Assembly: GCA_025057975.1 (NCBI GenBank)
Contig: JANWUV010000002.1
Coordinates: forward strand, 186,001-250,000
DNA from: Chloracidobacterium sp.
GTDB taxonomy: Bacteria; Acidobacteriota; Blastocatellia; Chloracidobacteriales; Chloracidobacteriaceae
DNA: 64,000 nt
Direction: 5' to 3'
A model generated the notes under the pieces. The model worked only from the letters and a program-made list of their open reading frames with translations. It ran no database searches and was not told the origin of the DNA. A program made the position numbers and the translations under genes. Positions 55,342-63,866 of the stretch are shown piece by piece. Within the stretch, counting starts at the first letter, position 1. Each line of letters begins with the position of its first letter.

Positions 55342-55369
55342 TTGCGTTCTCAGTGGGCATTCGTATAAT
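55342..55369 (+). promoter_or_regulatory. Promoter of the ompH-lpxD-fabZ operon
   Basis: A perfect -10 box TATAAT (55364-55369) and a -35 box TTGCGT (55342-55347) are 16 bases apart. Transcription would start near 55376, about 100 bases before ompH. The same 266-base gap holds a 9-base hairpin, GCGTCCATC (55270-55278) with GATGGACGC (55285-55293), between the divergent RDD gene and ompH. Confidence 0.65.
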
Positions 55370-55477
55370 GGCAACCTTCCTCCGTAGAAGGCGCATCTGC
55401 CGGTACGCCGCTACTGGACGCCGCTGAGCAATGAGACTGAAACCACCGGCGGATAAACTTCACAAGGACCGCAGGTA

Positions 55478-56107
55478 ATGATGAGATTGGCTTTATTGTT
55501 CTGGGCGCTTGCCGTTGTCGCGGCGGGCTTTTCAATGGCTTCAGCACAGGCGCTCCCAGCCGGCGCATCCCAACCTGCTGCGCCAGCTAAAACCCCCACC
55601 GCCATTCCAACTGGACGGGTGGTGGTTGTCAACACGCTGGTGTTCGGCGATAGAATCGACGAATTCCGACGGCAGGCGCAAAAGCTGGAAGAAAAGTTCA
55701 AACCGCGCACGACTGAGTTGGAAAACCTCAAAAAGCGCCTCGAAGAGCTTAGTCAAAAAGTGCAGGATGAAAAGCTTTCCGTCGAGGTTCGGCGGCAGGC
55801 GCAAGAGCAAGGGCTGGCGCTCGAAAAGGAATACAAACGCAAGGACGAAGACCTGCGCGCGGACATTGATCGCGAGCAGCAAATAGTGCTCAACCCCCTG
55901 CGTGAAAAAGTCTTTAAGTTTATGGAAAGCTATGCAGCGGCGCGAGGCATTATTATGATCATTGACCTTGGCGTGCTCGCCGCTAACAACAATCTGGGTA
56001 TGCTGCCCTACGTGGATAATGCGGTGGACATTACAGAAGACTTCATCAAGGAATACAACCGCGCCAACCCTGTAGCTCCGGCTCCGGCGGCCAACGCAAA
56101 GCCTTGA
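55478..56107 (+). CDS. OmpH/Skp-family periplasmic chaperone
   Basis: A 209-residue exported protein that escorts outer-membrane proteins. A signal peptide spans about 1-23 (MMRLALLFWALAVVAAGFSMASAQA). A Pro/Ala linker is followed by the OmpH core: RVVVVNTLVFGDRIDEFRRQAQKLEEKF, a long charged helical hairpin to about 130, and VFKFMESYAAARGIIMIIDLG...VDITEDFIKEYN, the conserved closing strand and helix. It precedes lpxD by 9 bases, the ompH-lpxD-fabZ order also found in proteobacteria. Confidence 0.88.
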   Translation: MMRLALLFWALAVVAAGFSMASAQALPAGASQPAAPAKTPTAIPTGRVVVVNTLVFGDRIDEFRRQAQKLEEKFKPRTTELENLKKRLEELSQKVQDEKLSVEVRRQAQEQGLALEKEYKRKDEDLRADIDREQQIVLNPLREKVFKFMESYAAARGIIMIIDLGVLAANNNLGMLPYVDNAVDITEDFIKEYNRANPVAPAPAANAKP

Positions 56108-56116
56108 CCGTGCTGC

Positions 56117-57190
56117 ATGATGAAACTGGGCGATTTAGCCGCCGCACTAGGGATTCCATGTCTTGGCGATCCAGAGATTTGCATCATAGGCGTCGCCGAG
56201 TTTGAAACGGCGACGCCTGCTCATCTCACGCTGGCAATGGGGTCACGGCGTGAGCGGTTAGCTGCGTCGCAAGCGGCGGCGTTTATCGTTGCGGCGGACA
56301 CAGTGACAGACGCTGACCGCGCGCGCTACAACCTGCTGCCCTCCTCCCACCCCAAAGTCACGTTCGCGCGAGCGATTGAACTCCTACACGTTCCACCACG
56401 CCGGCCGGAAGGAATCGCCCCGGAAGCCTACCTTGCGCCGGACGTTGTCATCGGCGCTGAACCAAGCATCGGCCCACGTGTCGTCATTGGGCGCGGCGCA
56501 CGGCTCGGCGCGCGTGTCACGATTCATCCGGGCGTCGTCATCGGACGTGACGTAACCATTGGCGACGACACAACAATTTTTCCGAACGTAACGATTTACG
56601 ATGGCGTCCGCATCGGCGCGCGCTGCATTCTACACGCCGGGGCTGTCATTGGGGCGGATGGGTTCGGCTACGCCCGCGACGCTGACGGCAGGCACGTCAA
56701 AATCCCGCAGGTTGGCATCGTTGTGATTGAAGACGATGTGGAAATTGGCGCCAACTCAACGATTGACCGCGCAACGCTAGGTGAAACGCGCATCGGACGT
56801 GGGACGAAGATTGACAACCTTGTACACATTGCGCACAACTGCACGATTGGCGAGGAAAGTTTGTTAGCTGCACTTGTCGGGCTTTCGGGCGGCGTCAAGG
56901 TTGGGCGGCGCGTCACTATGGCGGGACAGGTTGGCGCTAACCCGCAGGTTGAAGTCGGCGATGGGGCGACGATTGCTGGCAAGACCGGCATTACAAAGTC
57001 GGTGGCAGGGGGAGAAACGTACGCCGGGATGCCGATTATGACGCTGCGCGAATGGAAGCGTGAACGGATTTACGCCGCCCGACTGCCCTACCGTTTGCCG
57101 GACATTGAGGCTCGACTAGCAGCGGTTGAGATGCGTCTGGACACCATCCTGCCGGCGGCGGCTCGTCAACCGGCGGAAAGCGAAGAGTAG
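56117..57190 (+). CDS. lpxD: UDP-3-O-acylglucosamine N-acyltransferase
   Basis: The third acylating step of lipid A synthesis: it transfers a hydroxyacyl chain from acyl carrier protein to UDP-3-O-acylglucosamine. The 357 residues start with the LpxD N-terminal domain ([23 protein letters not shown]). A left-handed beta-helix with many hexapeptide repeats follows at about 110-300 (for example [40 protein letters not shown] with the catalytic histidine), then a short helical tail. fabZ follows after 3 bases. Confidence 0.96.
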   Translation: MMKLGDLAAALGIPCLGDPEICIIGVAEFETATPAHLTLAMGSRRERLAASQAAAFIVAADTVTDADRARYNLLPSSHPKVTFARAIELLHVPPRRPEGIAPEAYLAPDVVIGAEPSIGPRVVIGRGARLGARVTIHPGVVIGRDVTIGDDTTIFPNVTIYDGVRIGARCILHAGAVIGADGFGYARDADGRHVKIPQVGIVVIEDDVEIGANSTIDRATLGETRIGRGTKIDNLVHIAHNCTIGEESLLAALVGLSGGVKVGRRVTMAGQVGANPQVEVGDGATIAGKTGITKSVAGGETYAGMPIMTLREWKRERIYAARLPYRLPDIEARLAAVEMRLDTILPAAARQPAESEE

Positions 57191-57193
57191 CTT

Positions 57194-57652
57194 ATGGAAA
57201 CCGTCATGAACGTCGCCCAGATTCAAACGTTTCTCCCACACCGCTACCCCTTTCTGCTGGTGGATCGCATTATTGCATTGACGCCCGGTGAGCGTATTGT
57301 CGGCCTCAAAAATGTCACTATCAATGAGCCGTTTTTCCAAGGGCACTTCCCCGGCATGCCTGTGATGCCCGGCGTGCTGCAAATTGAGGCTATGGCGCAG
57401 ACCGGTGGATTGCTCCTGCTGAATCAGATCGCCGAACCAGAGAAAAAGCTGTTGCTCTTTGCTGGCATTGACGACGTAAAGTTTCGGCGGCCGGTTGTGC
57501 CCGGCGATACGCTCCACATTGCGATGACGCTGCTGCGGTTCAAAGGCAAAATCGCTCGCCTGCGCGGAGACATCAAGGTTGAAGGACAAACGGTTTCTGA
57601 GGCAACCATCACCTCCGTACTGGTTGACCGGGACAGTTTGATGACCGGTTAA
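57194..57652 (+). CDS. fabZ: 3-hydroxyacyl-[acyl-carrier-protein] dehydratase FabZ
   Basis: A hot-dog-fold dehydratase of fatty acid elongation, also set against lipid A synthesis because both use hydroxyacyl-ACP. The 152 residues have LPHRYPFLLVDRI, the active-site region FFQGHFPGMPVMPGVLQIEAMAQTGG (catalytic His and Glu), and KFRRPVVPGDTL. The ATG at 57194, three bases after lpxD, fits; an internal ATG eight codons on would also be acceptable. It closes the ompH-lpxD-fabZ block. Confidence 0.96.
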   Translation: METVMNVAQIQTFLPHRYPFLLVDRIIALTPGERIVGLKNVTINEPFFQGHFPGMPVMPGVLQIEAMAQTGGLLLLNQIAEPEKKLLLFAGIDDVKFRRPVVPGDTLHIAMTLLRFKGKIARLRGDIKVEGQTVSEATITSVLVDRDSLMTG

Positions 57653-57845
57653 AGCAGTTTCCGCGTCGGTGGAGCGCTCTCCAGTGTGAACCGCGTCATT
57701 ACTCCACGGTGTGGAAGCTGCTCAAAGTGGGGGAACAACACACAGCGCCCATCAAACCTGCCTGTGCGCCTGCCTGTGATATGGTTGTGTCCCGCAGGCG
57801 AACGCCGCCGCCCGCGCCCGCAGACCACGCGCAACCCTTGGAGGT

Positions 57846-58757
57846 ATGCCCATGATGTCCACGCCGTTGACTGCTATCCCGCCCCGCTTGATGACCTTTG
57901 AAGAGTTTTTAGACTACGGCGAACCCGGCGTGCGCTATGAACTCGTCGAAGGTGTCCCCGTCGAGATGCCCCAACCGAACAAAGCCCACCAACTCATCGT
58001 GTTGGCCTTGGCGGCCTACCTGACGCGCGCCATCAGCGAGAAGGGGCTGCCGTACGTGGTGACGCTGCTGGGGGTGCAGATTGACGAGTATATGGCGCTG
58101 ATTCCGGACTTGGTGGTGTGTCGGCGGGAGGATGCGGCGCTGGGGGCGGATGAGGAGGAAGCCGGGGTGCTGCGGGTAGGTGTGCCGGTGGTGTTGGTGG
58201 TGGAGGTGGCGAGTGAGAACTGGCGGGACGACTACGGGAAGAAGCGGGCGGCGTACGCGCAGCGGGGTGTGGCGGCGTATGTGGTGGTGGACCGGCGGCG
58301 GCGGTGCATGGTGGTGTACGGGCAACCGGATGTAGCGGCGGGGCAGTACTTGGAGGAAAAAACCTATCAAGAGGGCGAGGTCGTGGTGCTGGAGGCGCTG
58401 GGCGGGTGTGAGTTGCCGGTGCGGGAGGTGTTGGCGGGGGTGTTTGCGGAGGATTTGCAGCGGGCGGAGTTGGAGCGGTTGTTGGCGGAGCAGGCGGCGA
58501 AGTTGGCGTTGGAGGCGCGGTTGAAGGAAGCAGAGGTGCGGTTGAAGGAAGCTGAAGCCCGCGCCGAAGCCGAACGGCAGGCCAAGCTCGAAGCTGAAGT
58601 CCGCGCTGAAGCCGAACGGCAAGCCAAGCTCGAAGCTGAAGCCCGCGCCGAAGCCGAACGTGCAGCACGGGAAGCTGAGCGGCAGGCCAAGGAAGCCGCC
58701 TTGCAGGAACTCGAACGCCTCAAAGCCAAACTCCGCGACTTGAACCCCACCGAGTAG
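57846..58757 (+). CDS. Uma2 family (DUF820) restriction-endonuclease-fold protein with coiled-coil tail
   Basis: A 303-residue protein. Residues about 15-200 form the Uma2 fold (MTFEEFLDYGEPGVRYELVEGVPVEM, ALIPDLVVCRRED, the catalytic-looking VEVASENWRDDYGKKRAAYAQRGVAAYVVVDRRRR, EGEVVVLEAL). Residues 205-300 form a charged coiled coil with repeats of the type EARAEAERQAKLEAE. Uma2 genes are numerous in cyanobacteria and other genomes with lineage-specific expansions; their role is unknown. Codon use is unlike the neighbours: bases 58060-58550 end almost always in G, while the tail returns to the C-ending codons of the genome. Confidence 0.85.
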   Translation: MPMMSTPLTAIPPRLMTFEEFLDYGEPGVRYELVEGVPVEMPQPNKAHQLIVLALAAYLTRAISEKGLPYVVTLLGVQIDEYMALIPDLVVCRREDAALGADEEEAGVLRVGVPVVLVVEVASENWRDDYGKKRAAYAQRGVAAYVVVDRRRRCMVVYGQPDVAAGQYLEEKTYQEGEVVVLEALGGCELPVREVLAGVFAEDLQRAELERLLAEQAAKLALEARLKEAEVRLKEAEARAEAERQAKLEAEVRAEAERQAKLEAEARAEAERAAREAERQAKEAALQELERLKAKLRDLNPTE

Positions 58758-58891
58758 AGCCAGTGTCCACTGTTCTGTCGTGCAGGCTCTTGGGGAGTGG
58801 CGGAACGCCGCCAAATGTGGGCTGATTCACTACAGTGTTTCGGAAAGCGCACCAACGCAACGCCTGTACGTGAAGGGCACTGCTACTCCCA

Positions 58892-58915
58892 ATTAGGAGC
58901 ATCATTAGGAGCATC
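58892..58915. repeat. Perfect 12-base tandem duplication
   Basis: ATTAGGAGCATC occurs twice head to tail (58892-58903 and 58904-58915), between the convergent Uma2 and pgeF genes. It could be a replication slip or a small 3' structural element. Nothing else was seen in this 167-base gap. Confidence 0.8.
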
Positions 58916-58924
58916 CCGCGTCCC

Positions 58925-59743
58925 TCACTCGGCGCGAGTAATGGCGGCGACCAAGCGCCCGACCGCACCGCGCCCGCGCTCCCGCCGGTACGAAAAAAAC
59001 AAATCCGTTCGTGCCATCGTGCACCACCCCGAAGCGTACACCCGTTCGGGACGAACGCCCGCCCGTACCAACTGCCGCAGGTTTGCTTTCGGAATGTCCA
59101 AGTGGAACTTTTGAGCGCCCGCCGGTCGGTGGAACCAATCGGCGGCCTCCGTTGGAAACGCCGCGTGAAACGCCTCAACCACCTCTCCCCCAACTTCGTA
59201 ATGTGCTACGCTTGCCGCCGGCCCTAGCGCCGCTATCAAATCTTCAGGGCGCACGCCGAACTCGGCTTCCAACCGCGCCACCGTCCGTTCAACCACCCGC
59301 GCCAGTGTCCCGCGCCAGCCGGCATGCACCGCCGCAAAAGCGCCTGTTCGGGGGCATCCCAGCAGCACCGCCTGACAATCCGCCGTGTACACAGCCGCCC
59401 ACCGTGCTGAGTCGCGTCCCACCCAAGCGTCACCAACGCGCGGCTTGGGCTCGTTTTCCTTCACCTCATCTAGTACGTGAACGGCGTCGCCGTGCACCTG
59501 CCGGAGCGTGTGCAGCCGATCTTCACTTTCTCCAAGAACGCTCAAAAACCGCCGCCGATTTTCCGTCACGTTTTCCGGTGTGTCGCCCGCAAAGTAGCCA
59601 AGATTGAGCGCATTGGATGGGAGAGGGCTCACGCCACCCAACCGCGTGCTAAAGCCGTGCCGAAAACCGGCCGCTTCCAACGGCAAGCACACCAACACGG
59701 CGACTTCCCCGCGCCGTCGAAAGGTAAACACCCCGCTACTCAT
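58925..59743 (-). CDS. pgeF: Peptidoglycan editing factor PgeF (YfiH, multicopper-oxidase-like fold)
   Basis: YfiH/PgeF proteins edit peptidoglycan stem peptides in E. coli; relatives are zinc-dependent purine nucleoside hydrolases or phosphorylases. The 272 residues carry FRHGFSTRLGGVSPLPSNALNLG, QVHGDAVHVLDEV, YTADCQAVLLG, AVHAGWRGTLARVVERTV and the C-terminal SGWCTMARTDLFFSYRRERGRGAVGRLVAAI. The conserved HAGWRG and DC residues hold the zinc site. The ATG at 59743 lies one base after the thiD stop, so the pair is cotranscribed. Confidence 0.93.
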   Translation of the reverse strand: MSSGVFTFRRRGEVAVLVCLPLEAAGFRHGFSTRLGGVSPLPSNALNLGYFAGDTPENVTENRRRFLSVLGESEDRLHTLRQVHGDAVHVLDEVKENEPKPRVGDAWVGRDSARWAAVYTADCQAVLLGCPRTGAFAAVHAGWRGTLARVVERTVARLEAEFGVRPEDLIAALGPAASVAHYEVGGEVVEAFHAAFPTEAADWFHRPAGAQKFHLDIPKANLRQLVRAGVRPERVYASGWCTMARTDLFFSYRRERGRGAVGRLVAAITRAE

Positions 59744-59744
59744 T

Positions 59745-60524
59745 TCACGCCAACGGCAGATGTCCCAACAGCCGCTTCCCTTTCCCAACCTGTACGGCGC
59801 GCGCCATCGTTTCACGGACGTATGCTTTGGCCTGCGCAACGGCGTCCACAACCGGCAGCCCCCCACCAAGCAAGGTCGCCAGCGCCGCCGACAGCGTACA
59901 GCCCGTGCCATGGGTCTCTATCACAATGCGCGTACCGGAAAAGTGATGAACTTCGTCGCCGTCAAACAGTACGTCCGTCGCGTCGCCGGACAGATGCCCG
60001 CCCTTGACCAGCACGTACTGTGCACCCATCGCATGCAGTTGTCGCGCCGCCCGCACCATGTCGTTCACCGTCTCTACCGGAAATCCAACAAGTTCGGCCG
60101 CTTCCGGCAGGTTGGGCGTTACAACCGTCGCCAACGGCAACAGTTTGGCTTTCAGCGTCGCAATGGCGTCCAGCTCTAGCAGCAAATGCCCGCTGCTCGC
60201 CACCAGTACTGGATCTACCACCAACGGTGCGCGCCAGTTTGCTTCCAACCAATCGGCGACGGCGGCGACAATCGCGCCCGTCCCCAGCATGCCGGTCTTG
60301 GCGGCGGCGATGGTCAAGTCTTCGTGGAGCGCGTCCAGTTGCGCCGTCACGACTTCGGGCGGCAGCGGATGAAAACTCTTGACACCGACCGTATTCTGCG
60401 CCGTCGTCGCCGTCAGGACGCCGACCCCGTGCGCGCCATAGGCGGCGACGGTCTTCAAATCAGCGAGCAACCCGGCGCCGCCTGCCGGATCAAGCCCTGC
60501 AATCGAGAGAATGACGTTCGGCAT
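59745..60524 (-). CDS. thiD: Hydroxymethylpyrimidine/phosphomethylpyrimidine kinase
   Basis: A thiamin-pathway kinase that phosphorylates hydroxymethylpyrimidine twice. The 259 residues contain LSIAGLDPAGGAGLLADLKTVAAYGAHGVGVLTATTAQNT at the N-terminus, DPVLVASSGHLLL, TPNLPEAAELVGF, and the C-terminal anion hole and base ETHGTGCTLSAALATLLGGG. It starts 2 bases after nuoE on the same strand, a coupling that carries no known functional link and looks like an operon add-on. Confidence 0.95.
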   Translation of the reverse strand: MPNVILSIAGLDPAGGAGLLADLKTVAAYGAHGVGVLTATTAQNTVGVKSFHPLPPEVVTAQLDALHEDLTIAAAKTGMLGTGAIVAAVADWLEANWRAPLVVDPVLVASSGHLLLELDAIATLKAKLLPLATVVTPNLPEAAELVGFPVETVNDMVRAARQLHAMGAQYVLVKGGHLSGDATDVLFDGDEVHHFSGTRIVIETHGTGCTLSAALATLLGGGLPVVDAVAQAKAYVRETMARAVQVGKGKRLLGHLPLA

Positions 60525-60526
60525 GG

Positions 60527-61018
60527 CTACGGCAGCGCGTCCAGAATGGCGTCCACCTTGTCGGGTGTCAGGTTTTCGTGAAAATCAAAGTTGATCTGCA
60601 TTGCCGGGGCCGCCGAACACGCGCCGATGCACTCCACTTCGCTCAACCGAAACCGGCCGTCCGGCGTTTTCTGCCCTGGCTTAATGCCCAGTCGCTTCTC
60701 AAGGTGTTCGCGGATGTGCGGCGCTCCGCACAGGTAGCAGCTAATCGTCCGGCAAAGCTGAATGTGGTATCGCCCAATCGGCTCGGTGAAGAGCATCGAG
60801 TAGAACGTCAACGTCTCGTAAACGTCGTTCATATTCAGCCCCAGCTTCTTGGCGATGAAACGCATGCCGTCTTCCGGGATGTAGTTGCAGGCGTTCTGCA
60901 CCAAGTGAAACAACGGCAAAATCGCCGACCGCTTCTGCGGATAGCGGGCGATAATCGCGTCCGCCCGACGTTCAAAATCAGGCGTGAGGACTTCGGCGAA
61001 GGTCGGTGGCTGGTTCAT
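60527..61018 (-). CDS. nuoE: NADH-quinone oxidoreductase subunit E
   Basis: The small [2Fe-2S] subunit of the complex I electron-input module. The 163 residues include IARYPQKRSAILPLFHLVQN, GLNMNDVYETLTFYSMLFTEPIGRYHIQLCRTISCYLCGA, and ECIGACSAAPAMQIN. The four cluster cysteines have the C-x4-C and C-x3-C spacing of NuoE. The start overlaps the nuoD stop by four bases. nuoF, nuoG and the membrane-arm genes are absent downstream, where thiD follows instead. Confidence 0.96.
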   Translation of the reverse strand: MNQPPTFAEVLTPDFERRADAIIARYPQKRSAILPLFHLVQNACNYIPEDGMRFIAKKLGLNMNDVYETLTFYSMLFTEPIGRYHIQLCRTISCYLCGAPHIREHLEKRLGIKPGQKTPDGRFRLSEVECIGACSAAPAMQINFDFHENLTPDKVDAILDALP

Positions 61019-62274
61019 CGGTCAATCTCGCCCAGTACGATGTCAAGGCTGCCGATAATGGCGACGACATCCGCCAACAACGCGCCCTGACAAAGTTTCG
61101 GAATGGCTTGCAGGTTGACGAATGACGGCCCTCGGACGTGACACCGGAACGGCCGTTCCGTGCCGTCGCTGATGATGTAAAAGCCCAGCTCGCCCTTCGA
61201 GCCTTCAATCGCGTGGTAGGCTTCACCGGGCGGGACAGTGAAGCCGTAGGCCGCCAGCAGGAAGTGATGGATCAGCGCATCCATCTGATGCTTCATCTCC
61301 TCGCGATCGGGTAGGACGATCTTGGGCGAGTCAACTTTGATGGGGCCCGGCTTGAGGCGGTCAAGCGCCTGCCGACAGATTTTCACACTCTCTTCCATCT
61401 CACGCATCCGGACGAGATAGCGGGCGTATACGTCGCCGTCGCGCTCAACCGGAATGTCAAAATCATACGTCTCGTAGCCGCAGTACGGCTCAGCCCGCCG
61501 AACATCGTGGGCAACGCCCGAACCACGCAAGGTCGGCCCTGTCACCCCCAACGCAATCGCATCTTCGCCGGACAAAACGCCGACGCCGCGCGTCCGCTTC
61601 TGGAAAATCGGGTTATTCGTCAGCAGCTTGTGGTACTCCTTAAGCGCCGCCGGAAACTCATCTAGAAACTCACGGACAAGCCGGTTGAAGTTCGGCGGTA
61701 CGTCGTAGGGCAGCCCGCCAACGCGAAAATAGCTCACCGTCATGCGCCCGCCGCAGACAGCCTCGTAAATGTTGAGGATTTTCTCGCGCTCCCGAAAGCA
61801 GTAGAAAAACATTGACATCGCGCCCAAGTCGAGCGCATGCGTTCCCAGCCAAACTAAATGCGACGCAATGCGTTGCAGTTCGGTCAGCAGCACTCGCAGC
61901 GTCTGCGCGCGCGGCGGAATGTCGTTGGTGATGCCCAGCAGTTTCTCCACCGTCATCACATACCCAAGGTTGTTGCCCATTGGGTTGAGGTAGTCCATCC
62001 GGTCGGTGATAACGATGTTTTGCTGGTACTTCTTCGTTTCCATCTGCTTCTCCATCCCGGTGTGGAGATAGCCGATGTCGGGCTTGGCGCTAACGACGGT
62101 TTCGCCGTCGAGAATAAGTTCGAGCCGCAGCACGCCGTGCGTCGAAGGGTGCTGCGGCCCCATGCTGACGGTGATGGCGTTGTCGAGCGCCGACTGCTCG
62201 CGCAGCATCTCGCGAATCTTCTGCTGCGGGGCGTAATCCAGCTCGATGACGTTCGAGTAACGCAGCGATGACAT
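61015..62274 (-). CDS. nuoD: NADH-quinone oxidoreductase subunit D
   Basis: The 49-kDa subunit of complex I that forms the quinone pocket with NuoB. The 419 residues include VSMGPQHPSTHGVLRLELILDGE, DIGYLHTGMEKQMETKKYQQNIVITDRMDYLNPMGNN, YGFTVPPGEAYHAIEGSKGELGFYIISDG, and the closing DVVAIIGSLDIVLGEIDR. All fit the family; the C-terminal Arg is present. It begins 44 bases after the nuoC stop and ends in the nuoE start. Confidence 0.97.
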   Translation of the reverse strand: MSSLRYSNVIELDYAPQQKIREMLREQSALDNAITVSMGPQHPSTHGVLRLELILDGETVVSAKPDIGYLHTGMEKQMETKKYQQNIVITDRMDYLNPMGNNLGYVMTVEKLLGITNDIPPRAQTLRVLLTELQRIASHLVWLGTHALDLGAMSMFFYCFREREKILNIYEAVCGGRMTVSYFRVGGLPYDVPPNFNRLVREFLDEFPAALKEYHKLLTNNPIFQKRTRGVGVLSGEDAIALGVTGPTLRGSGVAHDVRRAEPYCGYETYDFDIPVERDGDVYARYLVRMREMEESVKICRQALDRLKPGPIKVDSPKIVLPDREEMKHQMDALIHHFLLAAYGFTVPPGEAYHAIEGSKGELGFYIISDGTERPFRCHVRGPSFVNLQAIPKLCQGALLADVVAIIGSLDIVLGEIDR

Positions 62275-62318
62275 AGCAGGCTAGCTCCAGATGGGTGACG
62301 CGCCACACCGACGACGCC

Positions 62319-62834
62319 TTAGTAGCCCTGGAGCGGAAAATCCTTTCGGAGGGGATGGCCTTCCAAATCGTCGGGGGTCAGAATCTTGCGCAGGTCGGGA
62401 TGATTTTTGAAGCGAATGCCCATCAGATCAAAGGTTTCACGTTCGTGAAACTCGGCCGTCGGATAAACGCCGACCAGGGTTGGAACCTCACAGTCGTTTT
62501 CCGGGACGCGCACCTTCAACCGCAGGCGATAGCCATGTGGAATCGAAAACAGGTGATAAACCACCTCAAAGCGCGGGTCGGCCTCCAGCCCGCGATCGAC
62601 GCCGCACAAATCCGACAGCAAGTTGAACAATAGCTTCGGCTCGTCGCGCAGGTAGCGCGCCACATCCACAATCGCGGCGCGTGCGACATAGACCGTCACC
62701 TCCCCATTGTGGACGATGACCTGCTCGATGGCGTCCTGAAAGCGCCGCCGCAACTGCGTCAGCGTATCCGCCGCGCCCTTGATCAAAGCCAACTCATCGG
62801 GAGAAACGGCAGGCGTCGCTCCGGCGTCGCTCAT
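62319..62834 (-). CDS. nuoC: NADH-quinone oxidoreductase subunit C
   Basis: The 30-kDa subunit of complex I. The 171 residues contain [45 protein letters not shown] and the C-terminal signature [43 protein letters not shown]. The N-terminal part has the usual Ala-rich lead. The start overlaps the nuoB stop by four bases. It is a separate gene here, not the CD fusion seen in some proteobacteria. Confidence 0.97.
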   Translation of the reverse strand: MSDAGATPAVSPDELALIKGAADTLTQLRRRFQDAIEQVIVHNGEVTVYVARAAIVDVARYLRDEPKLLFNLLSDLCGVDRGLEADPRFEVVYHLFSIPHGYRLRLKVRVPENDCEVPTLVGVYPTAEFHERETFDLMGIRFKNHPDLRKILTPDDLEGHPLRKDFPLQGY

Positions 62835-63352
62835 GCGGCGGCTCCTTCAGGCAGCAGGTTGCGGTCACGCCGATCCGTCAGGCGTTCGGTCATGATTTTT
62901 TCCTGCAACTTCATCACCGCGTAAATGAGCGTCTCCGGTCGCGGTGGGCAGCCCGGCACATAGACATCTACTGGCACAACTTGGTGAACGCCCTGCACAA
63001 TAGCGTAGTTGTTGAAAATGCCGCCGGCCGTGGCGCAGGCCCCCATCGAAATCACCCACTTAGGGTCGGGCATCTGATCATAGATGCGGCGCAGCACCGG
63101 GGCCATTTTCCGCGAGACGCGCCCCGCCACAATCATCACGTCCGCCTGCCGGGGACTGGCGCGAAACACCTCCGAGCCGAAACGCGCCATGTCGTTGCGA
63201 GCCGAAGTCGCATTCATCATCTCAATGGCGCAGCAGGCTAAACCAAAGGTCGCCGGCCAGAGCGACGACTTCCGCGACCAGTTGATGAGGTCTTCCAAAC
63301 GCGCGGTAAGAATCTCCGGCAGCGCCGCGCCAAGCGTAGTTTCGAGGCCCAT
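62831..63352 (-). CDS. nuoB: NADH-quinone oxidoreductase subunit B
   Basis: The subunit that carries cluster N2 of complex I next to the quinone site. The 173 residues include [20 protein letters not shown] (tandem cysteines), [43 protein letters not shown], and [28 protein letters not shown]. All four ligand cysteines are present. It follows nuoA after 27 bases. Confidence 0.97.
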   Translation of the reverse strand: MGLETTLGAALPEILTARLEDLINWSRKSSLWPATFGLACCAIEMMNATSARNDMARFGSEVFRASPRQADVMIVAGRVSRKMAPVLRRIYDQMPDPKWVISMGACATAGGIFNNYAIVQGVHQVVPVDVYVPGCPPRPETLIYAVMKLQEKIMTERLTDRRDRNLLPEGAAA

Positions 63353-63379
63353 TGTGGTTCTCCTTTGCGCGACCGAGCG

Positions 63380-63766
63380 TCACTTGCTCCAGTCGAAAAC
63401 GCCTTTCTTCCAAACGTAGATGTAGCCGACAAAAAGCGCCGCCACAAAAAGCATCATTTCGGCGTAAACAAACAACTTATTGCCCAACTCTTCCGCCAGC
63501 GCCTTGTACACCACCGCCCACGGAATCAATACAATCGCTTCAATGTCGAACAAAATAAACAGCAGGCAGACCAAATAAAACTTGACCGAGAAACGTTCAC
63601 GGGCGCTGCCAACCGGATCATTGCCGCACTCATAGGGCATTAGCTTTTCGCGGGTTTGAATTTTCGGTCCCAGCAGCCGCGACGTGTTGAGAATCAGCGT
63701 GGCGACCAACGACGCTAGTCCGAAAACCATCAACAACGGGATGTAGTTTTGCAAGTCGTTTGACAT
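63380..63766 (-). CDS. nuoA: NADH-quinone oxidoreductase subunit A
   Basis: A small membrane subunit of complex I at the hinge between its arms. The 128 residues contain three helices and the conserved loop [44 protein letters not shown]. It is the first gene of a nuoABCDE-thiD-pgeF transcription unit, about 65 bases from the predicted transcription start. Confidence 0.96.
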   Translation of the reverse strand: MSNDLQNYIPLLMVFGLASLVATLILNTSRLLGPKIQTREKLMPYECGNDPVGSARERFSVKFYLVCLLFILFDIEAIVLIPWAVVYKALAEELGNKLFVYAEMMLFVAALFVGYIYVWKKGVFDWSK

Positions 63767-63811
63767 GCGCCGGTTCTCCGTTCAGTCAAGCGGCGCGCTT
63801 TTGTGTCGCCG

Positions 63812-63837
63812 CGTACGTAAGCGCACGTACGTAAGCG
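63812..63837. repeat. Direct repeat at the nuo promoter start site
   Basis: CGTACGTAAGCG occurs twice (63812-63823 and 63826-63837) with a two-base gap, immediately next to the nuo -10 box. Each copy contains the palindrome ACGT. The position, from -10 into the first transcribed bases, is that of a repressor operator, though no regulator is known. Confidence 0.6.
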
Positions 63838-63866
63838 ATGGTAGAAAGGTGATTTCGTCCGGTCAA
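63838..63866 (-). promoter_or_regulatory. Promoter of the nuoABCDE operon
   Basis: Minus strand: -35 TTGACC (63861-63866), 17-base spacer, -10 TACCAT (63838-63843). This is close to the sigma-70 consensus. Transcription would start near 63831, inside a direct repeat. The rest of the window, 63867-64000, shows no gene or clear signal. Confidence 0.65.

Noticed and set aside
58033-58668. 211-codon and 301-codon frames opposite the Uma2 gene
   Set aside because: They follow from the G-rich coding strand, which yields Pro/Leu/His-rich translations on the other strand.
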